A model generated the notes under the pieces. It was given only the letters and a program-made list of their open reading frames with translations. It did not search any database and was not told the DNA's origin. This document shows, piece by piece, positions 1-10,502 of a stretch of 64,000 nt of DNA (the first letter of the stretch is position 1; every line of letters begins with the position of its first letter). The position numbers and the translations under genes were made by a program. The DNA is from Maylandia zebra (lineage: Eukaryota; Chordata; Actinopteri; Cichliformes; Cichlidae), in the NCBI RefSeq assembly GCF_041146795.1, contig NC_135174.1:7317878-7381877 (forward strand), in the 5' to 3' direction.

Positions 1-746
1 AAAACGGGAGCCTCCCCGCCGCGGAGTCTTCCAAGAGCCTGGAGACATGCTTCCCTGTCTCCCCTGTCAATGAGTAGGTACCTGGGGCTTTCGGGGAACC
101 AGGGAAGGGTAAGGAGCTGGACCAGTGCTGGCAAAACATTACTAGCCAGTAAGTAGGGCCAAAGAGGCTCACTACCCAAAAGCTCAGTAAGTCCCACAAC
201 CTGACCCAAAAAGATCCCAAATGCAGTAAAGACGGCAGAAGAAAACGCCACAGCACCTCTGAGGTGTTTGGGGGCACTCTCTCCAAAATACATAGGCTGG
301 ACATTCATGCTGACACCTGAGTTCATCCCCACCAGAAAGCGAGCAATGATGATCATCTCAAATGATTTTGCCACCCGGCATGTTAGCACCAGCACAGCAG
401 CAGCAAACATGAAGGAATTGTTCAAAAGCAGCGACTTTTTCCTCCCAAAGCGAACTGACATAGGGCCTGCCAGCAGGGCCCCAAGGAGGCCACCAAGAGA
501 AAAGGCTGATACTATCAGGGTCCACACCAGGGTCACCTCTGGGATATCCAAGCCTGTACCCCAGCGCTCTATGTAGGTGTCATTAATAAACTTTTGGATG
601 TAGCTGGTAGGAGCGTTGATGATGGAGATGTTGTAGCCGTACTGAAAGGTTCCTCCAATGGCAGCACAGAGCACAGTCAGTCCAAGAGTCAATCCATTGC
701 CTGAAGGTTTCCTGGTTTTTTCTGGTACATTATCTGCAGACTTCAT
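1..746 (-). CDS. slc2a11-like: Facilitated hexose transporter, SLC2A11 (GLUT11)-like, 5' part
   Basis: Reading the minus strand from the ATG at 746 gives an uninterrupted frame of 248 codons to the window edge; the C-terminal half lies outside. The protein is a major facilitator superfamily sugar transporter of the plasma membrane. Visible family motifs are GTFQYGYNISIINAP in the first membrane helix, RFGRKKS after the second, ARFLVG in the fourth, QPMYFGESAPKHLRGA, a GQVVG helix, and PESPRYLLIDRGD before the central loop. NAP, PESPRYLL and the ID-GD-EACL pattern fit class II GLUTs, best GLUT11. An N-linked sequon (NDT) lies in the first outer loop. The stretch covers what is several exons in mammalian SLC2A11 but contains no intron here, so it is either a retrocopy with an open frame or a gene that lost introns. 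It diverges from rnps1 with about 510 bp between start codons. Substrate is not deducible. Confidence 0.9.
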   Translation of the reverse strand, partial: MKSADNVPEKTRKPSGNGLTLGLTVLCAAIGGTFQYGYNISIINAPTSYIQKFINDTYIERWGTGLDIPEVTLVWTLIVSAFSLGGLLGALLAGPMSVRFGRKKSLLLNNSFMFAAAVLVLTCRVAKSFEMIIIARFLVGMNSGVSMNVQPMYFGESAPKHLRGAVAFSSAVFTAFGIFLGQVVGLTELLGSEPLWPYLLASNVLPALVQLLTLPWFPESPRYLLIDRGDREACLQALGRLRGGEAPV

Positions 747-1258
747 CTCAAAGCAGGCTCTTTAAGTGGAAGAGCAAACTTGTCCCCTTCCGTTAGTTGT
801 TCAATCAGTCCAAACCTTTTATGTAGCTTAGAGAGGCGTTTTTAACTCATATGAGACTACGGCTGATCTCTAATGCGGTTCAAATGAAAGGCAGCGTGAT
901 TCTTCAGTTAGAGCCGGGGTTATATAAATCTGCGCCTTTTCCCTGAGTCTAACCTTTCAGGCAACGTCCTACCCGCAAGAGTTCTGCTGCAGTGATCCTT
1001 CCCCAGTCAAATTTAGAGTTAAAGTTTAAACGTTAACTCAAATTACAGAAATTATTTAAAAGAGTAATAAAAAGAAGTGAAACCAGCTATGGGAAACAAG
1101 TATTATTCAGAAAAATAAATCCTGCTAGTCTAAATTTAGATAATTATTTTCACCACCTTAACGGATGTTTTTGCATGTGTGAGGCGCGTACAGAGTGCTG
1201 ATTGGTTCAAACTGCTTACGTCATTTTTGTGCGATTACTACTGTCGCGAGGAAAAAAT
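747..1258. promoter_or_regulatory. Divergent promoter region between slc2a11-like and rnps1
   Basis: This 0.5-kb spacer must carry the promoters of two genes reading outwards. A TTATATAA element at 920-927 is a possible TATA box, and its near-palindromic form could serve the minus-strand transporter about 180 bp away. An inverted CCAAT box (ATTGG, 1201-1205) and a CRE/ATF-like TTACGTCAT (1216-1224) lie just upstream of the first rnps1 exon end, typical of housekeeping promoters. Transcription starts are inferred, not seen. Confidence 0.5.
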
Positions 1259-4200
1259 GTAAGTGAACGCAGTCGTTTTAATTTGTTTCTCTTTTGTATT
1301 TGGCTTATAAATTGCAAATCACTACACGAAAGTGTTAACGCGAAAGGTACTGCTTTTAGCTTTACACGAAATTGTTAATAAGCAAACACAATATACAGCC
1401 ATATTATTATTATTTATATATTTAACCAACGGTAAGCTAGCTAACTTTTGAGCTAGCTTGATTTTGTTTTGCATTTTCTATGAGTAGATATACTGTGGCC
1501 ACTCAGCATTTGTCCTCATTCTTAAAAATGCATATGTGGCGATTACAGAAATGTGTTGCAGAACTGCTCAAAGAGCAAATGAACGAGGGTTCGCGAGTTT
1601 CCTACAGAATAATAACAACAAAAGGAAGTTCGTTTTCTCCCCCTAACACAGAACTATTGGTAGCATCTATTTGACAAATCGACTAAATTAATTTGTAGCT
1701 CATGTCAAAAGCGCAAAGAATTATGCTTCCATAAACAAGCGGTCATTCTTACCTCAGTGTTGGAAAAAGTGACGATGCAGATGCTTTTGCACAGAGACGG
1801 AAAGACGTTACTTTAGCATCCCTGTAGTTACATCAGTGGAATATTATTTAACTGAGAATAAAGATCCTTTTCCCTCATATACCTCAGAGTGTTAGTTACC
1901 TTTAACAACTGGGATGTGATCAATAGCAGGCAAGGAGTTAAAAATGGAGAAATGACGAACGTGTTCAACATAGTCTGACTAAGCCAAAAGTTTTGGAATT
2001 TTGATTTAATAATTAAAACTATGATAAAGGGGAAAATCCAAAAAAGTATCAGTAATATAGGTAATCAAGATTTAGGTTCAAAAAGCTAGAAAGGGACAAT
2101 ATAATTCAGTAAAAATGTAAGATTATTTACAGCCACTTATAACCGTACTGCCAAAATACTGTAAATTTCAACGGTGGCTATGAAGATAATGTATGTGTGT
2201 AAAAACATAGAAAGATGAAGAAAATTTGCAGGTCCAAAATATAATATAATATATTTCAGTGCAGCGTATTTTGAAGCCACCTAACAGTTTTACCAGTGTT
2301 TGTTTAAAGTTAAAAACTGCCTGTCCAATAAAACAAAGAAAAAAGTATAGTCAAACAGTATTTGTTGGAAAAAGTTTATTATTAATTTTCACTATGACAT
2401 AATCTTATCATTTCAAGTAAAATGAGGTTTGCCTTCAAAAAATATTAAAAAGCTGTAGTTTGAGTTTCCCTTCTCTTCTTTTCTTGAGTTACATCTCACA
2501 TATAGACCAGCTCAGCTTCAAGCCTCTTTTACTCCATTTTTGTTTTCCTTACTTTTATACTTTGCAAGTCTGCTTGGGTCCCGCTGATGTAAATTTTTGG
2601 AAAGGTAGTGCAGATGTTAACCTCATGTTATCATATGACGTGAAGGACAATAAAGCTCCTTGAATCCTTGAGATTTTAAATAACCTTACCAAAATTATAA
2701 AAAAAAGTTGTGCAGGCTAAAATAGAAATGTTCCTTCAAAATCTAGTCCGTAAAGGCCTGTAATGTAGTGGGGATGGAGCCGGACTCCCTTAAGGTGGTG
2801 TCAGAGAGGCGGATGTTGTCCAAGATGAGGACAATGCTGGACAATACAGCCCATCCACTCTATGACAGGAGCACGTTCACTTAGAGACTGAGTTACCCAA
2901 ATGCACCGCTTAATAACACAGGAAATCATTCCTGCCTGTCAGTTTGCATGGTTTGATGTTACTGTATGCAAATGATAATCTATTTTGGCACAGTGCAAAG
3001 GTGTTGGGGATGTCTGGCACCCTAAATCTTAGATCTTTTTGGGTTTTTTCTCCTTTAACAGGGCGCCTTCTCCAACAAAAAGGAAGGACGATGACAAGAG
3101 CAAACAGCGCAGCAAGGACAAGTCAGGAGCCACTAAAGAGGGAGCTGACAAAGGCCGGGGCCGAGACAAGAACCGCACCCGACGCAGCGCTTCTAGCAGG
3201 AGCAGCAGGTCAGATCACTAACCACCTGTTCCCCTCTGGTTTGAATGAGAGTTAGCTCATTTTAATTAAAGCTTTGGGACCAAACCCTTCTATTGCTCCC
3301 CTCAGCAGATCATCCATTTAAAAATAAATAAATAAAAAATTATCATAATGTTCTCTTTAGGTCGAGCTCCAGCTCCAGCAGCAGCAGCTCAGGTTCCAGC
3401 TCTGGCTCCTCCAGCGGCTCAAGCTCCTCTGCCTCCAGTCACTCTGGCTCCTCCAGCTCCCGCTCTTCTTCCTCCTCATCTTCATCATCCTCACCCAGCC
3501 CCAGCCGCCAACGCCACAACAACAGACGACGCTCGCGCTCAAAGTATGGAAGCGTTTACTAGGAAGCACCCAAAAAACTAAATGTAGTAAGAGATTAGCA
3601 AGAGGTTGTACATTGCCTGTTCAGTGAGTAATCCTCAGTGAGTCTTGGTTCTGGTGATGTTTTCATAAAAAGAACTTAAATGTACTTGAAGAGTTTTCAT
3701 ATTAGACGCTGTCATTAACAGCTCACATGTTAAATTAAAGTCAGATGTGATTGTAGGTCTAAATCGCCAAAGAAGGAAGGCAGGGATCGACGACGCAGGA
3801 GTCCCACACCCAAACCGACCAAGGTCTTCCTGGGTCGGCTGACCAGAAACGTCATCAAGGTACATTCTTAACTAGAAGTGCTTAAAAAGATGGGTTTTTT
3901 TGTTTGTTTGTTTTTATTGTTATCACACTGGCTCTTTTGCTATGTCACAGAATGTTTTTTGTTTTGCTTTTTTTTTTGTCATCCATAACATAAAATTTCA
4001 AGTTGATAAGCCGTTAGCTCCACCAATCAGGACCTCTCTGAATATATTTCACTGTTACCCGGAAACAGAAGGTGGAGGCATCAGCTACCAATGCTACAGA
4101 TGGAGGTCACGAATGAGCAAACTGCTTTCAAAATGGTTTTAAAATGATGACATCCTTGTGTTACTAGTGGAAACATGCTGTTATTATTAGCATTAACAGG

Positions 4201-7200
4201 AATTTTTCCATGTTTACTATACATATTCCTGATTTTGAGTGCACCTGTGACTGCACCATTTGTGGGTAACTAGGGAATGACGTCATTCACGGAGCTTTCT
4301 GATTGGCAGAGCTAACTTGAAATTTCAAATAAACTAAAAATGTAGTTATGGATGTATTTTTTTTTCTTTTATCCCCCCCAGTGGTGGAAACTATCTTCCA
4401 TACTTTTGTATTTAAGTCATAAAAGCAGGGAATCTTTGTGTGATGTATACAAGCAGTGTGCAAATGGATAACCATGAAGCCAGATTTTCTTTCACACCCG
4501 ATTTCTGTTGATACGTGCGTTACGATAGATCCTGAGGGACTTTAGGACACTGCAGCCAACAGAATAACAAGTAATAAACATACTGCTTAGTCACAGCTTT
4601 AAACTGTGAGCAGAGTTTATTTTCACAGTTCTTAAAAAGTTTTTGTGTTTACAGTTTGTATTGAAACTTTTTGTTGATTCAAATGAAGAAGAGGATCGTA
4701 GGGATGGTGGAGAGTGCTCACAGGGGACTGATTAAGCCTTTGTTTTGGAGTTTGAGTCAGCAGCATTAAAATCTCTGGTAAACACTGTTAGCTACAAGCA
4801 CAGTGGCCACATTTCATTTTTGTGAAAACTTAAGATATTTGATCATTTGTAGTTGATTGTAAAGCAAATCTTTGTAGTTGCTTAAAAAAAACAAATGTAG
4901 GCTGTAATGAAATGCTTTGCATTTCTATTATTACCTTAATACTTTTACCAGTACGCTCACGAAACAAGCATGGAGTTACTGATTACACTGAATGCGGCTA
5001 CAAAGAACTGATAAGGTGTTAGCTGCAAGAAGGTATTTCTTACTCTAATAAGTATTAGCAGCCTTTCATTCCCTCAAATCCTGTTTGTTTTCTGTCTCAG
5101 TACAGAAACTTGTTCAGTCTTTTCTGGATAATTCTGTGTGTGCCAGAATTTTTAGTACACTCTGGGAGACTGAGAGAGGATTAATGCTGCAGATGATTCA
5201 GAGTGTGTAGCTGTCCGCTACACTGTTAATTGCAGAACAGTGGAGCTGCATCTGTGGACCTCTGGAGAAGAGAGGAGGGGTGGCGTGGGGGGTTCTTGAT
5301 GATTTAATTCATTGGTTTCCCGCTTGATAAATAATAATCATTAAAATATATATTCAGGCTTTCATTCTAATATATATACATATTTCCTAAATGGCATTCT
5401 ATAATATGTCATATGTAATGTGTGTCTGTGTGTAACCACATGTATAACTTTTTGTTGGTGATGCTTAGACTGGCCAGTTACACAGAAATGACCCCCAGAA
5501 TGAACCCAGCCATCATCCAAATTCAGGTTCAGATTTCTTTACTGTCATTCAGTCAATACATCACAGATGCACTGCTGAACAAAATTAGGATCACAGAAAA
5601 ACAAACAAAAATCGGAGGTCAGGTCATAGCTGTCACAGAGCCGTACTGTGCTGCACGCCAGTCTGTGATAGCTTTTGCTTAAAGGTAGAAGAGAGACCAG
5701 TCTGTGGCAGGGGTGCCTGCTGTCCCTGGTGATCCTTTTTGCCCTTGACAGGTGGCGTTGTTGGGCCAGGCTCCCAACAGGTGGCAGTGAGACCCCATTA
5801 ATCTCAGCTGCCATCGCCACGCTCCCCAGTGGCTTTCTGTTTGAGGCACTGCTGCTCTCATGCCACAGAGTGTTGGTACTGCGTGTTGGTGCACTCTGTG
5901 TGGTGGCTCTGTAGGAAGTGGTGAGGACAGATGGGTTAAGATGAGCCTTTTTTTAACCTCGGTAGGAAGTGCAGGAGATTTTTTTTGAAAACATAGGAGA
6001 TGTGCAGGGGTCACATGAACCCCCATGAATATTATATGAAGCACAGTTTCCACACCAGTGTTGATGATATAGATCGGGCTGCGTATAGTCAAATAACAGC
6101 TCTTTGGGGAGGGGGGTTCACTTTCAGAATAAGATTGTCATTGCTGCAAAAAGTTTCACCTCCTTGTAGTCCTTGTTATTATTTTCCTTGTTAAGACTTT
6201 GATGAGATGTTGAATTTACAAAGTAGTTTTCTGAGATCATGCAGTGTTGTGGCTGTGAGGTGATCCTGGGGCCCGTTCTTCGTACCTCGCTAAGTAAGTT
6301 AGCTGGATTAGATTGTTGACGATTTCGCGTGATCTTGGATCGTTCGGTTCCCCGAAGCTCATCCGGGACTTGCTGTCATAGCAACAGAGCCGTAAGCGTA
6401 AACCTGCTCGGGAGCAGGTTTACTTTATGTAAACAGGATTAGATCGCGGCCACGCAGGTATGTCCGCTTCATTTATACGAAAGCAACAGCGATATTCCAC
6501 CACTGTTTCAACATAAATAAATAACATCAATGTAACTAAAGATAATGCAGCATTTGATCCTTTCATTGATTTCACACAGATACATAAAGGTCATATCCTA
6601 AAAAAGGGAAATGTACTATTAACATTCTATTACATGTATGTGATTATTACAGATGTAATTCATATTTCAGAGTAGTAATTGCAAATCACTTCGTGTAATC
6701 AAGATGAGAGACCACGGCTATAAAAGCGAAGGTGGATTTGGGAAGCCTGTTGCAGCCATGTCCTGTCCGTTTACGCGAGCCACCCATTGAGGAAGGTGCA
6801 AGATTGATAAGGAGAGTCCTCAGAATTCAGCGTGTATTGCGGGACAGACAGGATCCTTTAGCTCAGCGCGACAGTGTGCTCATTGAGAGATATCGATTTC
6901 CCCGTGAGGGTATTATTCACTTAACCAACTTGTTGACGAGGGGGTGCAGGACCACCACCTGTCTTTTTTTTGCTCTGCCCTTTTCTTGGTTGCTGTTATG
7001 AACAAACAAACAGATTATTTCAGGGTCTCTTTCCAAGAGACGAAAAGCAATATAAGTGATAAATATTACCATTCTGTAGAATATTTTTATATTCCACTTT
7101 TACTTGTTCCCATGTTCTAGTGGGTCCTGTTGTGGCTCTAATGTGAAAGGGGATATAATATAACAATATAATATAATGTAATATAATATTGGATAATATA

Positions 7201-9618
7201 GTGTAATATAATAAATCTATAAATAAATAACAAAGTGACTGAATAGTGGTATTGTCATGCGCTTTGGGTGCCTTGAAAAGCGCTATATAAACCCACTCCA
7301 TTATTATTGTTATTATTGAATTACTTACGAGTTTGATTTGTCAGCAACTTTCTGCCAGCCCTCTCTCCTTGCTTTTGCAGCCTTTGCAGTGTTCCCTTGC
7401 GTTTTAATTAAACTCTGAAACTCCTGAAATCCCTCAATCAAGAGTTCTTGCTCTGCTGCCGGAAAATACCGAGCGCGCCCCTTCGACATTTTCGCCGACC
7501 AATCAGCGGGTTGCCGATCAATGTTTCTACTATCGATGCGTAGCCCCTTTTACGACACCCAGTGATGTCACATTACTGCGTCCAGCTGTACTAATCGTCA
7601 ACAACAGGTGTGTTCGGGGAACCGGATTAGCGAGCTCACGGTTAGCGCGATGGTTTGGTCTTGGATGTGTCATTTGATCTTGGATGTAGTGAGCGACGTA
7701 CGAAGAACGGGCCCCTGGAGTCTGTAATACATGTAATATCCTGTCCCAGTCTAGTTGTATCTCTATGGTCCTGAAATTGATTCTATAATTTGGGTTTTTG
7801 TGACTAAGGGCCTTTTTTGCCACTGATTTTCTTATAGAGGTTGGCTCTTGTAATTCTGAGGGCTGCTTAATCTCCAGAATTAAAAGCAGAGTTTCTGTCA
7901 TAAGGTTCTCACTCACTCTGATATTGATACTTTTTTTTCTTCATGCAACCTCAGCCACAACTGGTCATGACAGGTGGCTGTCTCTCCTTGATCCTGGATC
8001 TGAGCTCTGAGGTTTCCTCCTGTTAAATTTTTTTTTTCTTCCTATTGTCACCAACTGCTTGCTTATAGGGTTTGATTGTTGATGATTTTCTCTGTATTAC
8101 TGTAGGGTCTTTACCTTACAGTATAAACTACATCCAGGTGACGGTTGTTGTGATTTTGTGGCATATGAATAAAATTGAATTGAAATTTTAGATCTAGCCA
8201 CATAGAGCCTTAGCATGCTCCTCAGTGTCTGTGTCCTGAGCCCCTCGAAGCACCGATCAGTCTGTGCAAATCCTGCAGTGCTGCTCCGTAGTTCTGATGA
8301 CCAGAGGTCTGTATGCTGGAATTTACAAGACAGAGACGTGGTCTGATGAGTTGATGGTCGGGGCGGAGGACTGAATGCTTTGAATGCTGCTGTTATGTTT
8401 CAATAAACACAAGTAGTCAAGTATGATGGACCCTCTAGCTACAAAATCCACGTTGGAAAAAGTGGCGGAGAACTTTTTTCATAACCATTTGTTGGTTGTT
8501 TTGTATCAGGTTACTGTCACAGCTTTGTGTCTGTGTAACCGTGGATGTAAAGAACAGTGATGGAAATTACTGAGTTTGCTGAACGGCCAGCATTTAATGG
8601 CCAAGTCCTCAGTGTGTGGAGAACAATGTGATAGGCCCTGTTTGTGTCCATGCACCATCTGTTGTTAATGTGGATACCTACTCCACCACCACAAGGAATG
8701 CTGCTTCTGTGTGACGTTTTCCCCGCTAAGCCTCATCTGTGCAGTCGTCGGGCTACTGAGACTTTAAATGAGCAAAGATTTCAAGTTCAAGCAGAATGAT
8801 GAATGAAGTCTGTAATCAGCAACTGACAACCGGGAAACCACAAATGGATCAAAAATCAAAAGAGGGCTCACCAAAGACTTAATCCAGAGATGGGCAAGCA
8901 GTGGTCACGTGATCAGGCTAAAAGAATCAGTTCTACCAGGAAGAACAAATTATTTTTGGTTTAGAAGCTGAAAGTTACTCACAATAAAAACAGCAGGTAT
9001 CTCAAAGGTTTTCTGTGTCTTTTAAAGGAGCACATCCAGGAGATTTTCTCCACATATGGCAAGATCAAGATGATTGAAATGCCCATGAACCGCATGCACC
9101 CTCACCTGTCCAAGGGGTACGCCTATGTGGAGTACGAGACCTCCGAAGAGGCAGAGAAGGCTCTGAAGCACATGGACGGAGGTAGGAAGGACTGAAGAGA
9201 TTGTTTCAGAGCCACGTTCTGAGTCATGTGCTTAAAGTGGATCAACTCTCACGCTGATGTCTTTCAGGTCAGATTGATGGTCAGGAAATCACTGTCACAG
9301 CTGTGCTGACTCCCACGGTGCGCCCCCCTCCTCGCAGGCTTTCCCCTCCCCGGAGGATGCCTCCTCCGCCCCCGATGTGGCGCCGGACTCCCCCTCGTAT
9401 GAGGAGAAGGTAATGAGCAAATGATGGGCACCCACAGTGGAGAAGGGGGAGGAGGAGAGAGGAAACCTTTACCTCTTCTGTTATTTATGTTCTTTTCTCT
9501 TAATTTCTCTTTTTCTAGATCTCGGTCTCCACGCCGACGGTCTCCAGTGCGGCGCAGGTCTCGATCGCCTGGCCGCCGCCGCCATCGGTCGCGATCAAGT
9601 TCCAACTCCTCGCGCTAG
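1257..9618 (+). CDS. rnps1: RNA-binding protein with serine-rich domain 1 (RNPS1), 7 exons
   Basis: RNPS1 is a nuclear SR-related protein of the exon junction complex/ASAP complex that activates splicing and links it to mRNA export and decay. Exons read from splice sites: AT at 1257-1258, then 3062-3208, 3361-3543, 3757-3859, 9028-9181, 9268-9410, 9519-9618 (stop TAG). The start codon is split: exon 1 ends in AT before GTAAGT, and exon 2 opens with G, giving MAPSPTKRK. Order: charged N-terminus; long serine tract (exon 3); one RRM (exons 4-6) with RNP2-like VFLGRL and RNP1-like KGYAYVEY; proline/arginine region; C-terminal RS domain ending SRSSSNSSR. Intron 4 is 5.2 kb, the rest short. Odd point: the summed exons give 832 nt, one too many. 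An extra C in the run at 9360-9362 puts the upstream half (ending PPRRM) and downstream half (PPPPMWRRTPP) in different frames. Identity is secure; whether the frameshift is real or an assembly error is open. Confidence 0.94.
1259..3061 (+). other. rnps1 intron 1
   Basis: Perfect GTAAGT donor directly after the AT of the split start codon and a pyrimidine-rich acceptor (TTTTTTCTCCTTTAACAG). The interior is A/T-rich. I see no further gene or recognised repeat in it; short open frames at 1480 and 2460 look like chance. Confidence 0.75.
3860..5499 (+). other. rnps1 intron 4, left part, no feature seen
   Basis: A/T-rich intronic sequence between the exon ending in VIK and the first recognisable repeat. 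No conserved reading frame or known repeat was identified here. Confidence 0.6.
5500..5830 (-). mobile_element. LINE 3'-end fragment (CR1/L2/Rex1-like), degenerate
   Basis: On the minus strand a short frame reads HPCHRLVSLLPLSKSYHRLA and then ends in a tail resembling GAATGACAGTAAAGAAATC. The LLP-S-K-Y-R pattern followed by an AATAAAG-type tail is the usual end of CR1-group LINEs in fish and resembles the fragment at 31,774. It is a short dead piece inside rnps1 intron 4; family assignment is tentative. Confidence 0.4.
6757..7001 (+). pseudogene. Harbinger transposase (HARBI1-like) N-terminal fragment
   Basis: An ATG at 6757 opens a frame beginning MSCPF that stops after about ten codons; the adjacent frame continues with PPIEEGARLIRR, VLRDRQDPLAQ and ERYRFPREGIIHL, the characteristic N-terminus of Harbinger nucleases before the DDE domain. 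At least one frameshift and the loss of everything after about residue 75 make it dead. No DDE catalytic residues remain. Confidence 0.7.
7257..7316 (+). repeat. SINE/LINE 3' tail, AAGCGCTATATAA type
   Basis: The segment reads GCGCTTTGGGTGCC, then GAAAAGCGCTATATAA and ends in an ATT-rich simple tail. This is a widespread fish retroposon 3' end, the same as the tail of the SINE at 55,385-55,652. Together with the preceding AT-rich stretch (7,140-7,256) it appears to be a truncated insertion into the Harbinger element. Confidence 0.55.
7329..7489 (-). pseudogene. Harbinger Myb/SANT-like DNA-binding protein, first exon
   Basis: From the ATG at 7489 the minus strand reads MSKGRARYFPAAEQELLIEG, then an FQEFQSLIKTQGNT segment and GWQKVADKSN. 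It ends at a good donor (GTAAGTAA, 7328-7321). This is the start of the Myb-like accessory protein that Harbinger elements encode beside the transposase. The frame itself is clean, but no further exons remain within the element, so it is a remnant. Confidence 0.65.
7965..8188 (+). repeat. Dispersed teleost repeat, copy A (3' end)
   Basis: Contains GTTTCCTCCTGTTAAA, a GCTTGCTTATAGGG segment, TCTCTGTATTACTGTAGGG, and ends in AATAAAATTGAATTGAA. It is the reverse complement of the repeat inserted in each array unit (15,580-15,860) and of the copies at 50,385 and 61,677, so all belong to one dispersed family. No coding capacity seen. Confidence 0.7.
8189..9027 (+). other. rnps1 intron 4, right part, no feature seen
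   Basis: Intronic sequence up to the acceptor TCTTTTAAAG before the EHIQEIF exon. No other gene or clear repeat recognised. Confidence 0.55.
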
Positions 9619-9992
9619 CGATCGTGAAGCCTTTCCTCTCCCTCGCCTCCTCTGAATTTATTCTTTTGTTTTGTCCTTTTGATCAGAGCAACAAAAAATG
9701 TGAAAGAAAAATGTTTTTGTGTTGTTACCTTGTTAAGTGGCGAACACAGGAGCACCAAAGTCTTTACCATTTTCCCCAGTAAAGACATTCAGGCGGTGTT
9801 TTATGATAATAAGACGTAAGAATTGTGTTGAACTTTAAATGCGTCATTTTTAATACATTGAAACCTTTTCATTATTTTCTAGTATTTTTGTTGTGTTCAT
9901 GTATTTGAAAACAATAGAAACACAAAACTGTAAAAGAGCCTAAAAGGCAAATCTTCATGTGTCCCCAGTAAGAAAAAAGGCTGTGAGATCAG

Positions 9993-9998
9993 AATAAA
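9993..9998 (+). terminator. rnps1: rnps1 polyadenylation signal
   Basis: AATAAA lies 375 bp after the rnps1 stop codon, the first canonical signal in the 3' region. It would give a 3' UTR of about 0.4 kb. Confidence 0.65.
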
Positions 9999-10389
9999 AG
10001 AACCTCTTGTATGTTTATGAACCACAGTGGGATTAATATGAAAATTGCAATGCAACCATTTCCTAGTTTTCAAATCATTATTGGCCCTCCGTCCTTCAGA
10101 TTAACAGTTTCCTTCTACTGCCTGTCCCTAATTTCTGTTGTCAGTTATGGTGTTGGGTAGTTACTCAGTCATATGGCAATGAATAGCCATTATTGCCATT
10201 GCATTTACAAGTGCTATTAAAGCTTAGATAATCACACTAATCTTTATGTCTATCATATGACCTATCCACAATATTACTGTCTTGTAATCCTGCCACGACC
10301 TTAGAATGAATGACTCCGTGATCGTTACTAGATGGGTTGCTGTTGCTCTACCCTGAATGCAATAAGCTCTATTAGATAGATCAGTGAAG

Positions 10390-10502
10390 ACACGACAGGA
10401 AAGACATTCTGCAAAGGGCCGCAGGTTGGACTCAAACCTGGGCTTGCCACTCTCAGCCATATGACATGAGGTCACCCGTTCAACATGCTGAGCTAAACCA
10501 GC
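10390..10502 (-). repeat. tRNA-derived SINE head
   Basis: On the minus strand the sequence starts GCTGGTTTAGCTCAGCATG, with an A-box-like TAGCTCAGCATGTTGAAC and a B-box-like GGTTTGAGTCC about 55 bp later, then CTGCGGCCCTTTGCAGAATG. That is a tRNA-related RNA polymerase III promoter followed by a non-tRNA body. The fold is too degenerate for a functional tRNA. Confidence 0.6.

Larger units (their letters stand above)
6269..7714. mobile_element. PIF/Harbinger DNA transposon remnant with intact termini
   Basis: Perfect 17-bp terminal inverted repeats (GGGCCCGTTCTTCGTAC, 6269-6285, against its complement at 7698-7714), extending imperfectly inward, are flanked by the 3-bp duplication CTG (6266-6268 and 7715-7717). 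CWG target duplications are diagnostic of PIF/Harbinger. The inside keeps pieces of both proteins such elements encode: a transposase N-terminus on the plus strand and a Myb/SANT-like DNA-binding protein exon on the minus strand. It is internally deleted and non-autonomous, inside rnps1 intron 4. Confidence 0.88.

Noticed and set aside
5679..6092. 137-codon minus-strand frame in rnps1 intron 4
   Set aside because: No recognised domain; overlaps a LINE tail in another frame.
10430..10502. tRNA gene on the minus strand
   Set aside because: Degenerate cloverleaf followed by a SINE body.
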